Source of the DNA: Alligator mississippiensis
Lineage: Eukaryota; Chordata; Crocodylia; Alligatoridae
NCBI RefSeq assembly: GCF_030867095.1
Contig: NC_081826.1
Span: 41,704,001 to 41,768,000 of the forward strand
Reading direction: 5' to 3'
Length of the DNA stretch: 64,000 bases
The notes beneath the pieces are model-generated. The model saw only the letters and a list, made by a program, of their open reading frames with translations, ran no database searches and had not been told where the DNA came from. Of this stretch, positions 34,020-48,420 are shown one piece after another. Numbering within the stretch: position 1 is the stretch's first letter; every line of letters begins with the position of its first letter. A program made the translations under genes and the position numbers.

Positions 34020-35045
34020 AGTAGATGCAGCATAGTCATGTTAATGTAGCACTTTGAGCTAATATACTCTGCTTGTTAGTAGGGCTAATTACTCTGGGCA
34101 GAAAACTGCACTAACTCAGTTGTACTCCAGTACCTATGCTAACTCTAAATGCTGATTACACTAGACCTCACTGCAACCTTACAGAGGAAAAAGAAATCTT
34201 TCCAAGAATTAGTACAGCCAAAGACTCACTCTTTACTTTTATAGGGCCACATACTTTTATAGCTACAAAAGTCACTCCATTCTTTATGGAGAAGCAGAAA
34301 CTGTTGTCTCTGCTGCTGAAACATGCAATATGGCATCTCAGTGAATCAGCTGACAAAAAACAACATGCTGATCCTTAAACATTCCACTAGTCAGATATTA
34401 ATCAGATTTAGCAGAAGAAAACTATTGCAGCAGCAAGATTAAAAGTGTAGGGCCTTGATGATCATTCAACACATTTGATGAGGGATTTAGAAGGAAAAAA
34501 AAAAAAATCACTGATGCTTTATAGTGTGCAGGATGAATAGGAGATAATAGAAACAAAGTAGGAATTCAGGAAGTACATGCTTTCAATCCAGTTAGAACAC
34601 AAATGATCCCGCAGGCTTTTGTATGCCAAAAAGGAAAAGTTAGTAGAAAAGGAGAGAAACTGGAGAGATAAGGGTGGAAGACAGGAGTGGAGGGGGGTAA
34701 GAAAAGACGCACAAAACCTAGGAATCTGAAAGAAACCTATAAACCAGAGAAAAGATAGGAGGAGAAGGAGTAAGAAAGGCTTGATGTTTTAAAGGCAAGA
34801 AGAGAAATCAAAAGGGAACAGGGTCTTAGAATGGAAAATGTAAATCTTTTCTAATTTCAAAATTAAGAGAGGGACATAAATGTACAGCATAAATTATCTG
34901 AGTTGCTGGGAACAATGGGAAAGAGGGTAATACCTAATGGAAAGTCTCCTGGTATGAGAAGATCACTCTCACAGACTGGCCAGTATTGTTTCATCATTTT
35001 CTTGTAATCCATCATCTAGTTGCCTTTGACTACCAGTTCCCTCTT
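34020..35045. other. CPQ intron 1, no feature seen
   Basis: Non-coding. A purine-rich stretch at 34630-34830 is the only compositional feature. Confidence 0.6.
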
Positions 35046-35051
35046 CTTAGA

Positions 35052-35325
35052 TCCAGGGTGTTCAAAACATACAGCTCATGGGCGATATCCCACCCACAGA
35101 GCCAGCTCACTGTGGGATTCTTCTAGGGTGCCCAGCACTGCAACTTGTTCCCACAGAAGAGGCCAAGCACCCAGAATGCTGGGCCTCTTCCTCCTGGGTC
35201 CAGACTGGCCAGGACAAGCATCACACGTGCTTGACCTGGCATGCTGGTGGAGGGCGGGAGAAACAGGAGTGACTGTGGGCACAATCTAGCCCCACACCAT
35301 TCACCTGGCGTGTGGACCACTCCTG
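35052..35325. mobile_element. hAT-type repeat fragment
   Basis: The left end CCAGGGTGTTCAAAACATAC and the right end GGACCACTCCTG resemble the CAGGGGTGTTCAA hAT terminus seen at 9598 and 58921. The GC-rich core is similar in text to those elements. No target duplication was found. Confidence 0.5.
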
Positions 35326-38300
35326 CACTATTTGGCCAACTTACTGGACCACACAAGCTTAATACCCGTCTTAGTCTAAGTTCTTTGGGGCAAGGACTAT
35401 TTTTCAATGGTGCCTAAGACAACAAGGTCCTGGTCCATGACTAGTATTTGTGAATGCTACCACAACACAAAGCACAACCATTACCACACTTCCATGGTTT
35501 TGAATAAAGAGGATGTAAAATAGGAAGTGAAGACATACAGCAAAGTAAACAGATGAACTTTCTATTGTATATATTACATTAAGATTTTAGGGAACTTAAA
35601 GAGAGAAGCAGAAAAGAGGGAAATCAGATAATTGTTTAAACAATGTATCTGGTCTTGTGTGGCAAGGTTTCCCAAAATCCCAGGGGAAAGATACAGACAG
35701 CTCACAATACGCAAACTTAAGAGACACGAGGAAAGAAAAAAACAATAGATTTAGGATAACACTTAATGATTAAAGGTTTCCAAAATCTGTGAAGTATCTT
35801 TTAGCTTCCTAATCACGTAGTGTTGAAGGAAATCATGGAAATCGTACACTTTGAAATACATGCAGTGTTTTGGATAATATCAGATTAGACATAAAGACCT
35901 CAGGGTAAGGAAAAAAACTTGCAGGCTGCACAGTGGTATCAGATACATTTACTAGCATCTGAGAGAAAGTTTGTTGTGACAGCTGTGGAGTAAGAGGTCT
36001 TGAAGGTTGGGTGGATTTGCAACATGAGATGAAGATTTCTGTTTTAAAAAGTCACAGGATTCTTCCATCACATGGAAGGAGAAAACAGCAAGAAGCTTTA
36101 TCACAAAAATGTGAAGTAGAAAAAAAGAGGTATTTTTCCAGGCCTACTCTTTCAAGATTTGTGAATGAAGAATCTGCCTGGATAACTCCTCAGTTAAAAG
36201 TCTTATTGCTCTGAGACTACACAGTCAAATTTAAGGTTATGATTTCTTGTACAGAACTTAACATCAGCCTTTGTCTTGGAAATAATGGATGCCAAGGCAA
36301 AAAAAAAGTCAATTGAGGAGCACTGCTTAGACCATGGTAAAGCTGCTATAAACAAAAATAACTACTATCAAAGCAGCCGAAGTTTTTTGATCTTGGAAAG
36401 GGAATGTGCCATCCTTTCAGATCAGAGACAGAAAACTAAAATGGGAATACAGGGTAAATTTCAGATAAGGGAATAATTGAGTGAAATAAACATTCATTGG
36501 GAAAAAGATATCTAAAAAGCAATAATGCAGAAAGAATCTCAGTGTTACAGTGGATACAAGCAAATAGTTACAGTAAATTGAAGTAGATTATCAACTGGGA
36601 GTATAGAAATTACACTATAAAAATCCAGTGCGGTTTTGGACGATTGCAAAGACACCATGTTACAAGGTCGCAGTGTTACCAGTGTTAGCCATTTTCAGGG
36701 GACCTGTCAAGCTGCAGACGCATAGCTAAAGCAGAAAGTCCCAAAGCCTATTTCTGAGTGACCACAAAGTTAACTTTGGCAGACCTTACAACTTCCCTAA
36801 TTAACGAACTACAAAATGACCATGCCCAACAAAAAGATCAAGTGAAACAAAGCAAGACTAGATAGCAATCATACAAGAAGGCCTTAAAATAAACAACTGA
36901 AACATTATAGCTTAATCCTAAAAATGTTAAAAGCAGTGATTGATGTAGCCAAATGCATTATAGTGTTATAAGAGACGGCTCATTATACAGCTAATGACAC
37001 CTCCCAAAGTCTCAATGAAACAAAAGAAAGTAAAGAAATAAAAAATGTCTCTTAGAGTAACTCAGGTATAAATACGGGCCATGACCCTGAGGCAAACTGG
37101 AGAACACAGCAAACCCAAGAAGACACACTGTTACTCCGTATGTCATCCTCTTCCTACTTTCAGGTTTTCTGAGATGCTTTAACAGCTGTCTAGATTGTTG
37201 CTAGTCTGGAGATAAGCAAATGCCTTTTACTTGTTCATGAAATTAAATTCAGGTTTGGTTAATATATAAAACCTTTCAAGAAATGCCATTTTCCTCTCCT
37301 CATTTGAGTTTTCAAGAACATTTTTGCAGAATACGTGCACAATAGCTGCACATGAGCATTTTGTAAAGCTGAGACCACCCCAAACCAGCAACAGAAAACA
37401 CCACACTAAAAACATCTGAGGCTTGCTGATAACCAGCTGGTGGGAATGGTAAGCAAAGATTAAGTTTGTAGAAGGGCCTTGCAGTCTTTTCCATAGCAAG
37501 CAAAATTCACTTGTGTAACTTGAAAATATAAAGAGATCTTTACAGATTTCCCCTGCCCTACACATACCCAGATCACCTTTTTAAGTTTTTTTCAATAAGA
37601 GAGAATGATCTGAGCCAGAAAAAAAGAACAAGGCAGTTGAGAGTAAGAAGCAGCAACAGACTGAAAGTCTGGGGACTCAAAATGGAGAAGAAACCACACT
37701 TAAAATGCATTTTTTTTCCTTTCTTCATCACACTAGAACAAAATATCTTGAATGCTGGATTTGTAGGTAAGGATTTACCCCTACAATTTTGAGACCAAAA
37801 TATTTGGTATTAGAATTTCTAGTCAAAGCCTAACCGAGCAAATCTGGCTGAAGAAATGAAAGCCTCCTTCATGTCAAGACAAAACTGAATGAAAAATAAA
37901 GAAAGGAACATTTATCAAGAAACTGATCAACCAATCTCACTGAATAATGCAACTGAATAATGGCTGATGGGTGGAAACAGAAATGGAAGTTCAGCGAATG
38001 TCCTTAACAGCAGTCAACATGGAGCTGCCACATTGTCAGTCAGACCTCTACACAGGCTGGACTGCCCACCCTGTGGAATTATGAATACAAGCAGGTTGCC
38101 AAATCATGCAAGAGTTACACAGGCATTTCTTGGAACTCCTCCAAGCAACATTCCAGCAACAAGACTTCAGTTCTGCTGAAGATATGCAGCACCATTCAAC
38201 GTATGTATTTTTGCCAGTGAATATTGTTTTAGTTGAAAGGCATTCTTGATCAAATTGCACAATTACTTAAAATGTGGTTTTAAATGTCCTCGCTAGTGTC

Positions 38301-38460
38301 TCTCTTTAAGGTGACAATCCTAGAAGACACTTAGGATGCTTACACAAGTTACATTTTTTGTGCAATTGGGCTCCTAAAAGTGCTCTACAGCCATGATATA
38401 ACACCAATGCACAGCTGCAGAGCAATTTTTTTAAGTGGCTGATTGCACGAAAAATTAATT
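35326..38460. other. CPQ intron 1, no feature seen
   Basis: About 3.1 kb AT-rich, apparently unique, no exon or repeat supported. Confidence 0.6.
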
Positions 38461-39660
38461 CAGGTTAAATTAGGTAACAGATGAAGGTGCTCTAAAGCAC
38501 AGCACTTGTGTTCCAATCCAGGTTATTTTTTCCCTGCTTTGCAGGGCTGGGCTGGTGTTTGCACTGGCAACTGGGGGGGGGGGAGCAGCATAGAACAGCC
38601 AGCAGCTTTGCCTGACCAGGGCTATGTGGGGAGTGAGGGGTGGAAAGGAGCCTCCTTGCCTTGCACAGCTCCCCCCACCCCCCACCCGAGGTACTGGAAG
38701 GAGCTGGGCCAGGCCTATGAGGCAAGGGGCCTCCCTTCCACCCAAGCCCTTCACCCCTGCTCCAGCTCTGGCCAGGCAAAGCACCCAGCACCTCTGATCT
38801 ATTCCCTCCCTCTCTCCCTACACCACTGACAGCCCTAGAGTTGCAGAGAGGAGGCAGGGTTGGGGCAAGGGGTGGTTTGGTTACCTCCTCAGAGGCTGCT
38901 AGAGCAGCCTCGCCTACTGGCCAGGATGAGTGCAGGCAGGCTCCAGCCCACTACAACAGGCAAATGTCTGTGTGAAGCGCCATGACTTAGAACAGGGCTC
39001 TTAACATCTGTAGGCACCCTTAAGTACATACTTAAGTTTGCTCTCAAGTGATCGGTTCCACTGCTTTCAATGAGGGCCACAACTCACCCCCTGCCTGCTC
39101 GGTGGCAGTGTGATCTCACCATAGTGGCACAGAGCTCCCAGCAGCAGCATCAGGCTCCCCACACTGCCCCACACTGCTCTGCCCTGCCACTCCAGGTCTC
39201 ACCCACTGAGCCATGGAGGCCCCAGGGGTAGGACAGCAAGGCGGGGATCCCGAGCCCAAAGCAGGCAGCCCACATCTGCCTCCCCATCCCTTCCCTGGGC
39301 TCCACTGGGGCTGTGCTGCCCGGGAGGAAGGGGGAGCCAGGCTCCACGCTCTGCTCCACCCCAGCATCCACCACCTCCTACGTACAGCAGCCAGAGCTCA
39401 GGTGCTGCTGTGAGGGGGCAGGGGGCTGTGGATCCAGATCCTGGCCCCGTACCCTGGAAGCTGGGGTCCCATTCCGGCAGGACTGGGATGTCAGGGGGCT
39501 GTGACTGTGGAGTGAGGGGCACAAGCAGCGCCAGAGGGCTGTGGGTAGGGAGTGGGGGGCAATAGTATGGGCTAGGCACTAGCATATAAGGGCTGCTCAG
39601 TGCTAGAAAAGAACAGGGAGGGACAGCCAGAGCTAGATCCATGTCCTAATGAGCAAAGGG
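38461..39660. other. GC-rich repeat-like block in CPQ intron 1
   Basis: Composition shifts abruptly to GC-rich at 38540-38830 and 39090-39640, with G- and C-runs and open frames on both strands. This resembles the GC cores of the hAT/foldback elements elsewhere in the window. CpGs are few, so a promoter is unlikely. Ends and family not determined. Confidence 0.35.
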
Positions 39661-39914
39661 GCTAGAGGGAGCTCTGATTTTCCATGTTAAAACCCCCAAA
39701 TTTTAGGTATTTAGAATTTATTTTATTGTGCTGATTGAGGCATTGTTAGGCTTTCAAATTGCTTTAAAATTGTAAATTTATCCATAAAACATTGTTTTCA
39801 ACTAATACCTATATATAGTGGTGTTTCATTTTAAAAAAAAATCACAGAAAAACACAGATTTGGGAGGTTTTAATAAGAGAACTTGTGATTTTTACAAAGA
39901 GAAAACCAAGATCC

Positions 39915-40985
39915 CTGGTGATGATTAGTAATAAATCAGCATGGATTCACCATGGGCAAATCACGTCTAACCAACCTGATTGCCTACTATGATGGGTGAC
40001 TGGCTCTGTGGATGCAGGGAGACCAGTGTATGTGGTATACCTTGATTTTAGCAAGGCTTTTGATATGGTCTCCCACAACATTCTCACAGACAGCTAAGGA
40101 AGTATGGGTTGGATGAATGGACTGTAAGGTGGGTAGAAGAGGGTAGTACTCAATGGGTCATTGTCTAGTTGGCAGGCGGTATTAAGTGGAGTGCCCCAAG
40201 GGTCAGTCCTGGGTCCAGTTCTGTTCAATATCTTGATCAACAACCTGGAAGATGAAATGGAGTGCACCCTCAACAAGTTTGCAGATGACACTCGGGGGGG
40301 GGGGAGGGGGAGAAGGGAGTAACAGATACACTGAGGGTAGGGCTAGAATTCAGAGTGACCTAGACAAATTGGAGGATTGGGCCAAAAGAAATCTCATGAG
40401 GTTCAAAAAGGGCAAATGCAAAGTCCTGCACTTAGGATGGAACAATCCAATGCACCGGTACAGGCTGGGGGCTGACTTGCTGGGCAACAGCTCTACAGAA
40501 GAGGACCTGGGGGTTACAGGTCCTCAGTAAGCTGAATGAGACAACAGTATGCCCTTGTAGCCAAGAAGGCTAATGGCATACTGGGCTGCATTGGTAGGGC
40601 TGCTGTCAGCAGGTCAAGCAAAGCCATTATTCCCCTGTTGAGCACTGGTAAGGCCGTATCTGGAGTACTGTGTTCAGTTTTGGGCACCGCTCTACAAGGA
40701 TGTGGACAAGTTGGAGACAGTCCAGTGTAGGACAGTGAAAATGATAAGGCCGCTGGGGGACATGACTTCTGAGGAAAGGCTGAGGGAACTGGGCTTATTC
40801 AGTCCAGAGTAGTGAAGACTAAGAGAAGATTTAATAGCAGCCTTCAACTACATGAAGGTGGGTTTGAAAGAGGATGGAGCTAAACTGTTCTCAGTGGTGG
40901 CAGATGACAGAACAAGGAGCAATGGTCTCAAAATGCAGCAAGGGAAGTTTGGTTTAAATATTAGGAAGAACTGTACTTGGAGTAC
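39915..40985 (+). mobile_element. CR1 LINE fragment, 1.07 kb
   Basis: Plus-strand CR1 from the RT (AATCAGCATGGATTCACCATGGGC; a DFSKAFD-type motif near 40050; [18 protein letters not shown] near 40285) to the C-terminal region (KLFSVVADDRTRSNG near 40895). Frameshifts and a G-run insertion (40295-40310) interrupt it. It lies 560 bp from a minus-strand CR1 of similar type. Confidence 0.92.
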
Positions 40986-41547
40986 AGTTTATATAAGGTT
41001 CATATTTCCAGCTTCTTTTAACCTGTTTTCCAATGCATAAGATTTTCAATGCACTTGAAACCATGAAGTACTAAAGCATTCCTTATAGATTTTTCAAACA
41101 AATAATCTTTCAAAATATTTAGAACTGGTATAAAAATACTGCTTTTTAATTAAATGTTATTATTATTATAGATAATTGCTTTAACTTACTGTTTACCAAA
41201 AAGAGTATTTTTTAAACATATGCACATAAGTACCAACAACAGCTGTTCCTTCAATGAAAGGGCTTTTCCGGAATTCCAAAACCATTTGAGAAGCCCATTA
41301 ATTTAGTAAGCTAAAAACAATCTTCTCATGATAGAATCATTCACTCAATCTCATAGTATTTAAAAAAAATAGTCCTTGTTCTGAAGTTGCTTGTCATATC
41401 TGTGTCTGCCATTTTTCTCAAATGCTGTTCTTGAATTTAACAATACAAAGACTGGTACTGCATTCAAGTCATAAACAAACAGGAAAGATACTACATTTGA
41501 CAAGTAAAGGCTGACTGGAATGACACGTGACTTCTTACAGAACAGGA

Positions 41548-42235
41548 GACATCATAGGAAATTAGGGTTGGAAGGGACCTCAGGAGGTCATCTGGTCCAA
41601 CCCCTGCTCAAAGCAGGACCACCCCCAACTACTGTAGATCATTCCAGCCACTTTGAGCCAGTCCTTAAGAAGCTTAAAAGATGGAGATTCAACCACCTCT
41701 CTAGGTAACCTGTTCCAGTGCTTTACTACCCTCCTAGTGAGAAAGTTTTTCCTAATATCCAGCCTAAGCCTTGCTGCAATTTGAGACCACTGCTCCTTGT
41801 TCTGTCATCTGTCACTACCAAGAACAGTTTAGCTCCATCCTCTTTGGAACCCCCCTGCAGGTAGTTAAAGGCTGTTACTGAATCCCCTCTTAGTTTTCCC
41901 TTCTGCAGACTAAATAAACTCAGTCCCTTCAGCCTCTCCTCAGAAGTCAGGACCCCCAGCCTCCTCACCATTTTCACTGTCCCCCACTGGACTCTCTCCA
42001 ACTTGTCCACATCCTTTCTATAATAGGGGGGACACAAAACTGGACACAGTACTCCAAATGTAGTCTCCCCAGTGCAGAATACAGCAGAATAATTATTTCC
42101 CTTGATCTGCTGGCAACACTCCTACAAATGCATCCCAGTATACTGTTGGCAGCAAGGGCACCCTGCTTACTCATATCCATCTTATTGTCCACTGGAGCCT
42201 CCCAGTCTTTTCTGCAGAGTTGCTGCTTAGGCAGT
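41548..42235 (-). mobile_element. CR1 LINE 3' fragment
   Basis: Minus strand. The 3' UTR has TTAGGGTTGGAAGGGACCTCAGGAGGTCATC (41562-41592 on the plus strand), followed by the C-terminal RT frame to about 42190 (LYSALGRLHLEYCVQF, VTDDRTRSSGLKLQQ). One frameshift lies near 42010. Confidence 0.93.
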
Positions 42236-43380
42236 CAGTCCTCAGGTACTGGTACTGTGGTTATGAAAATTAGTCCTAGAATACAGACACCCTCACATTA
42301 ATTTAGAAATCTCTAAAGAATACATAAGAGTCATTTTCCATTGAGCTCTCCTCTGTAACTATTAAGAGCCAGTACAGAGCATGGACGATCTCGCTGGTCA
42401 AGTTAACAGTGCATTACTTCCATTCTCTGACAACACTGACTTCCTATTTGACTAATTGTACCATGCCAACTGGCAACAGGGATCCAGAAATACCTACAGA
42501 GAACAAATCACATCTACTCTAGATCACCTTGCCCAGAATTAACTGAACACAGTTTCCATGTGTGAACATCTGGATGCCAAGCAGTCTCAACAGGGTGCTA
42601 CCATCTCTAAAGTTCACCTTCCCCACTTAGCTCCAGGACTACCTTTTTTAAGGCAATTATCTTTTCCTGCTAATGAGTATAGCTGAGCAAGCATTGACTC
42701 TGGTTGTATGTGACAACACTTGTAACTGCACCTATTGCTAGAAAAAAAACATTTGTCACTGGATAGTGGTCATACAATAGAAAATGCTAAAAGTTAGCTG
42801 ACTTGTATGCTGGCTCAGCATTGTGTGAGATAAGAGATCACAGTGGACAATGTTCTATTTTATGGTAGAGTTAAAGTAATAGATATGTGCCCACACTAAT
42901 TTAATATTACATTTGCGTAGTTCCTGTTTCACTTGATTTTAAATAGTATAAAAAATAATCATCATTCTTTCGTGGCAGCTTTTCCACACTTTAATTTAAG
43001 TTTGCATGCTGGTGTTAACCATACTCTCAATTTAAAAAACAAAACAAAACAGTCAATTTAATATTAGTAATAGAGCACTTAAAGTAGCAACAGAAAGCGT
43101 CAGTTGTCCCAGCGCTGCAAGAATGAAGAAAAGACTATGCTTATTTCAAGGAAGACAGAGTGGAGCATGAAAAGGAAAACAACAGTTCAAAGTACTAAGT
43201 ATTTCTCTACAAAACATTAATCTTAGGTGAAGCTGGCAGCAACACCTCTTAAGGCTGCTGAACACTTCCTGTGTAAGACCATATTCTCAACTATAAAACT
43301 TAGTCTAATGTATATCATTTGGGCTGAAATTTTCCAAGCCATTCCTCAGCTTCAGGCTGAATTGTTCTGAAAAAATTCCA
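42236..43380. other. CPQ intron 1, no feature seen
   Basis: Non-coding AT-rich sequence. Confidence 0.6.
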
Positions 43381-43384
43381 GCAG

Positions 43385-44265
43385 TTTCCATGAACTGGAC
43401 AGCTTTGCTCTAGTTTATTCATCTGGCCCTGTGAGCTGGATGAGGGATGCAGGGCTGATCTGAGACTGGGCTCACAGACTGGACCCACACACAGAGCTAG
43501 TCTGCCAAGGGCACCTCATGTAGTGCAGGGTGTTTATAAAATCCTTGTGCAACTTTAAACTTTAAGAATTTTGGATGTACACATGATAGAAGCAAACTGT
43601 AAACGGTGAATGAAAGCATAATTCATTAACTTCTAACACAATGCAGCTCAAATTTCTAGCCTTCAACATAACCACCATCATTCATGATACGTCATTCAGT
43701 CTGATTTTCCAACTCAAAGCAAACATTTTCCAGTTGCTGCTGAGCGATTTCATGAATTGCATTTTTGATCCTTACCCTATGCATAACTTATACTATGCTA
43801 AAAAACGTAATGAATTATGCTTTCAATTGCCATTTACAGTTTGCTTTTATCATGGGTCTATGCAAAGTTATTAAAGTTTAGAGTTGCACAAGGACTTTAT
43901 AAACACCCTGTACATGCCCTGGAACAGTTCTGCACACTGTAAGCAGCACATGCTGGCTCCAGTCCAGGGCTCGCACACAAAGACAGCATGGTGTACATGC
44001 TGTATGAGGTGCCTGGATTGGCCCCGTATGCTGGCTCCAATGCATCTGGCCAGTCTGTGGATCAAATTCAGACCAGTCCTGTAGCCAGTGCTCAGGGCCA
44101 GTCCAGTATGGTGCTGCATGTAGTTGGTAACCCGCGCAGCACACACAGCACCAGATCTAGCACTGTATGCTGCATGTAGTGCATGCCAGACCCACAGACC
44201 AAATCATACAGCTCCACAGGCCAGATCCAGCCCGCAGGCTGCATCTTTGGCACACCTCAGTTAGA
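43385..44265. mobile_element. hAT-like GC repeat interrupted by the mariner relative
   Basis: Text such as 'gagctggatgagggatgcagggctg' left of 43525 and 'ggccagatccagcccgcaggctgcatctttggcacacctc' right of 43912 belongs to the same type of reptile repeat as 9598-10239 and 58921-59483. The mariner relative splits it. Outer ends uncertain. Confidence 0.45.
43526..43910 (-). mobile_element. Non-autonomous mariner relative, 385 bp
   Basis: Inverted ends CAGGGTGTTTATAAAATCCTTG and CAGGGTGTTTATAAAGTCCTTG, with TA at the right flank (43911-43912). Between them, minus strand 43770-43660, lies a decayed copy of the same transposase C-terminus found at 28750-28886. It is a second, more deleted member of the 27618-29018 family in opposite orientation. 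Confidence 0.88.
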
Positions 44266-45668
44266 GAAGGGCATATAAAATAACACAAACACATCAAATA
44301 AAAGTTTCTGGAGACCTTCTCAATAGAGTCCCACTAAAGCTACACATTCCCCAAGAGTTCTGTCCACAGTGAGCATATTAAAAAAAATAAAATAAAAAGA
44401 TTATGACATGGAGGGAAAGTGAAGGGGACAGGAGACTAGGCATCTGTGGGAAAGTGGACATTATACAGGATAAGAAACCAGAGAAGACTAACAAGAGTGT
44501 GGGCACTGGAGAAGGGTGAAGGTTGGGTGGATTGGGGATAAGAAAGTAGACTGACAGATCAAGGGAGATGGTACAAGAAATTATACTGAGGAAAAAATCT
44601 GTATCCACTGAGTACACTCCCTTCCAGAAACTGGAAAGAACCACAGGAGTCCTAAGTCTCACTATTTCTCTGCCATCAGTAGATATCTGAAGAACCACAG
44701 ACTTTAAAAAACACCACGTAGAAGATAAGTATGAATTTTTCTTCATAGAGCTATTCCCTTCTCACTAAACAGCTCTTAATTCCTGGATTCATCTACTGTT
44801 TTAACCTCAGGATCAAATGAATTCACTTGGAACATTTGTTCTTAATCCTTCTACTTTGAATAAAATTTGCCATCTGATCTGGATCAAAGAATACAGGATT
44901 TGCCATATAAATGATAAGACAGCTCTTCAAACGAGCTTAGGTTCTTTCAGTCTCAAAGCGTAACTCAGAAACCATTTTTCTGCTATTCATAAGAATCCAA
45001 GCAGTATTGGGAAGGAAGATCCTCAACATTTTCTAAATGTCAGGCTATACGAAGTATGCAATCTTGTTCACTTAAACACACAAAATTAACCAACTGAATC
45101 GATGCAACAGAAAGAATATCTGTATTCAATACCAATACAAATGCTGTATCATTCTCTGACAAAAATGAATTTACCTTGAGCAACAAAAGGCATATTGCCA
45201 GTCAAAATAACATTACTGCTCCTAGGAGAAAATTATTTTCCCCTGAAGAACAAAAAAAATAGTTCTCTCGGACGTATGTTTTTAACCTAGCTAAAACTGT
45301 TTTGTGATGAATACAGTCAGATAAAAAAAATTTTAAAAAACCCCTCAAACTTAAGATTTAGACCTCTCTGGCTGCATGCCTTTCCCCCCCACCCCAGCCA
45401 AGCTCTCCCCAGTCCCGATTCCTAAAGGCACTCTTCTTCCTGTTCTTAAGTGTCCCCTAAAGACTTCTTCCACAATGTTCATAAGAGAACCAAAATGAAC
45501 AAATAACCAAAAATCAGTCTCTCAATCTGTCTCTACACTTTCTAGGGCATTTCATCTTCAGTGGTTCTATGAAGACTAAACTTTGAGAAGATGATTCTTT
45601 CTTCACTTTACAGCTTGTATAACACTGAACATGTTTGCCGTCATTAATAATATTCTCTCTCTGGATCG

Positions 45669-45723
45669 AGATTTCTTAAGATTAATATTATCTATTCAAA
45701 TAAATTATTAATCTTAAAGAAAT
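45669..45723. repeat. AT-rich hairpin
   Basis: Arms GATTTCTTAAGATTAATA and TTATTAATCTTAAAGAAATC pair nearly perfectly around an AT loop. Function unknown; it may be a small foldback repeat. Confidence 0.75.
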
Positions 45724-48420
45724 CAGGAGCTTCCATTTCTTTGTTTTCAACCTGGCAAAGAATACTTCACATTTTCAACCTGAAAGTCTATGAAGTATAG
45801 TCTAAATGGAATATTTTGCTCTCCAGAAATAAATTGCAGCAAAACACGGGTATACAAGGAGCCTGTGATTCAGGGTTGTCAGAAGAGCCAGCATCAGGAA
45901 TGGGTCAATCAAGGCCTGCTGGCAAAGCAAAAGGAACAGGTTCAGAGATCTGCTCTGCACTATGGTCCAAACTAGCTATCAAGGAATGAAGGACTTGCAT
46001 GGACTATTGATTAAATAGGAGTTGGCTTAGGCCATAAGGTCCCAAGACAGCATGATTTTTTAGGCCTATTTTCACATGTGTAATATTTCAGAAAAGCCTT
46101 AGCAGAGCTGCTTGGGTCACTGAATTATTTAAAAACCATTTCTCCTATATAAAAGGACAGTCAGCAGCCAGCCCAAACACTTTCAAAAATGTAACAATAA
46201 AGCAAACAAGTATATACAGAAAATAAGGCTGCAAAAATAAATACATAAAAATCCCTTCCTCTTTTTGATTTGAGTGAGCTAACAAAAAAATTCCCCACTA
46301 TTACTAAATCTAGGGAAAGATCAGGCATTATAACTAACAAATGCAACAAAATAACAAACAGAGGAAATAAAATGATAGGAAAAATAGAACTGTTCACTCA
46401 CATCAGTATCAGAATAGCAGCTAGAAAGGTGGCAACAGTTCTTAATCACAGAGAATGCTAAATCATGCTCACATCAGGTCAAAGGGCAGCCTTTTGGGCA
46501 GATCATCATCTGGTACTAAATGTTATTACTCCAGTGAAGTTGGGAAACCCTGTGTTATACCCTGCTATACACATTTAGCTAGTTGCATTTATCCAGACAA
46601 CTTCTCTGGTCTCAGGCTAAACTGAACTCATTTACTGTCCTTCACCAACAACGCTCCTAAAGGCATTTCTACATTTTCTCATGATGGGAAAAAAATATCC
46701 ATTTTAAAGATCTTTCTCAAATTGCCTTTTATAGTCTCTTTAACTATATATGTGTGCATGCAAAAGCAGCAGTGAAGGGCCTGGGTAACTTAAGTACCTA
46801 AGGTGAAACACCTGGATGGGAACCTGATTTCCAGAAAATTCTGAACACCTGCCCTCTGTTTTTTTAACATGCACACACGCACCATAAACTCAAGCTCATT
46901 TCAAGGTTGAACACTCAAAGTCATTTGTCAGTCTAGCAAATGTTAGCCTACGCTCCTTATTTAAATGACTTGCAACTTCCTCCCCACCCCCCTTCTTGTA
47001 AAGCTAAAACAAAAGAATGGAATATATTGTCCCAAAATCATCATAAATGCAAGACTTGAGAAGATTTCCTTAGTCAAGTAATTAATGTTTGGAAAGTTAC
47101 GCATCAGACTTAAAACTTCATTCTCCCCATTTGAGGGGAAACATAACTGACTTCTGTTTTAATGTAACATTTTGAGATTGTTCTTTTTGTATAGAAACAA
47201 ATACCTGAAATTGCCAAAGTGCAAACAAGTCTTCATGCTGAGGCAGTGCAGTGCTTTCTATTATTTTTCTACGCCACAAGACTACAGCCCCTTGGTATAT
47301 TTCTACATACAATATATTTAAGCAAGATTTTTCTCCCCTGCAGCTGCTACCCCATAGATGGCATTGCCATCTTGCTCCTTCATCCACCCATGACTGGAGA
47401 GGAAAAGTAACAAAACCTAGTTTTCAAACTTCAAAGTAAGTAAATAAATAGTTTTTTCACTGAAGCAGAATAAAACCCCCAAATAACCCCCCTATGCATA
47501 TAGCAATTTATAAAATTCTAAAAATACAGTAAGTTCTGTTTTAAGAGCATAGCCACAGGGCTGAAAAAAGGCTGCCCAATTACCAAGGCTGCACCTATCC
47601 AACTTAATGTAAGCAATGTTAATTGAGTACAGGGTGCTGTTGCATTAACAAGCCTAAAACTAATTAATCCCCCCCATTTTCAAAGCTTCTAGAAGCAGTT
47701 TTCTGACAGCTGCTTCCTCTTCACTGTTTCTCTGACAATTAAAGGAAGTACAATTAGTTATAGAGTAAAAGTCACAGTTAATATGCAGGTACCAGGAGTA
47801 CAAGTTACAAAGTAGACAGTAGGGGCTGAAAGATGCTATGCTCTTGTCTTAAGCAAGTTATGCACTTGACTGATATGCAGGTAACTGATGATTAGTTACA
47901 TTGTAAGCAATGGATGAACTGGGAGTGACATTGTGTTATGTATTTTAGCTAATTATGCACTTCAGTAGATATACAGATGGAGCTCGCTATGGCAAGAAAG
48001 GCCTTGTAAAGCATTCCTCTGTTGCTTCCTTTATTGATTCTTTCAGTGACTTGGTATTAAAGACATGTAACCTGTGCACATCCACATTATAAATGGAGTC
48101 ATATGAGCCTTTAATGATACGTGTCTCTGAACAGAGATTAAATGTTAGGCTGTTCTCTCCAACCCACACTGGCAATCTCTCCTTACCCGATTTGTTACTT
48201 TACTGCTCTGCTTTTAAGTCTTCCAAATCCAGTGGAGCCAGTCATAGCACTTTAAAAATTACAATGAATCTGTGACCTTTTGCTGGCCAAGACTTGTATA
48301 AACCCCTAACAAAACTGCACTCAGATGAAAGTCATGGCTATTTTAGTCGGAAGTCAATCAGAGAGCAGGCTAAATATGCACCTTGTAGACTAACTAAATA
48401 AGATAAATAAAGAAGGTACA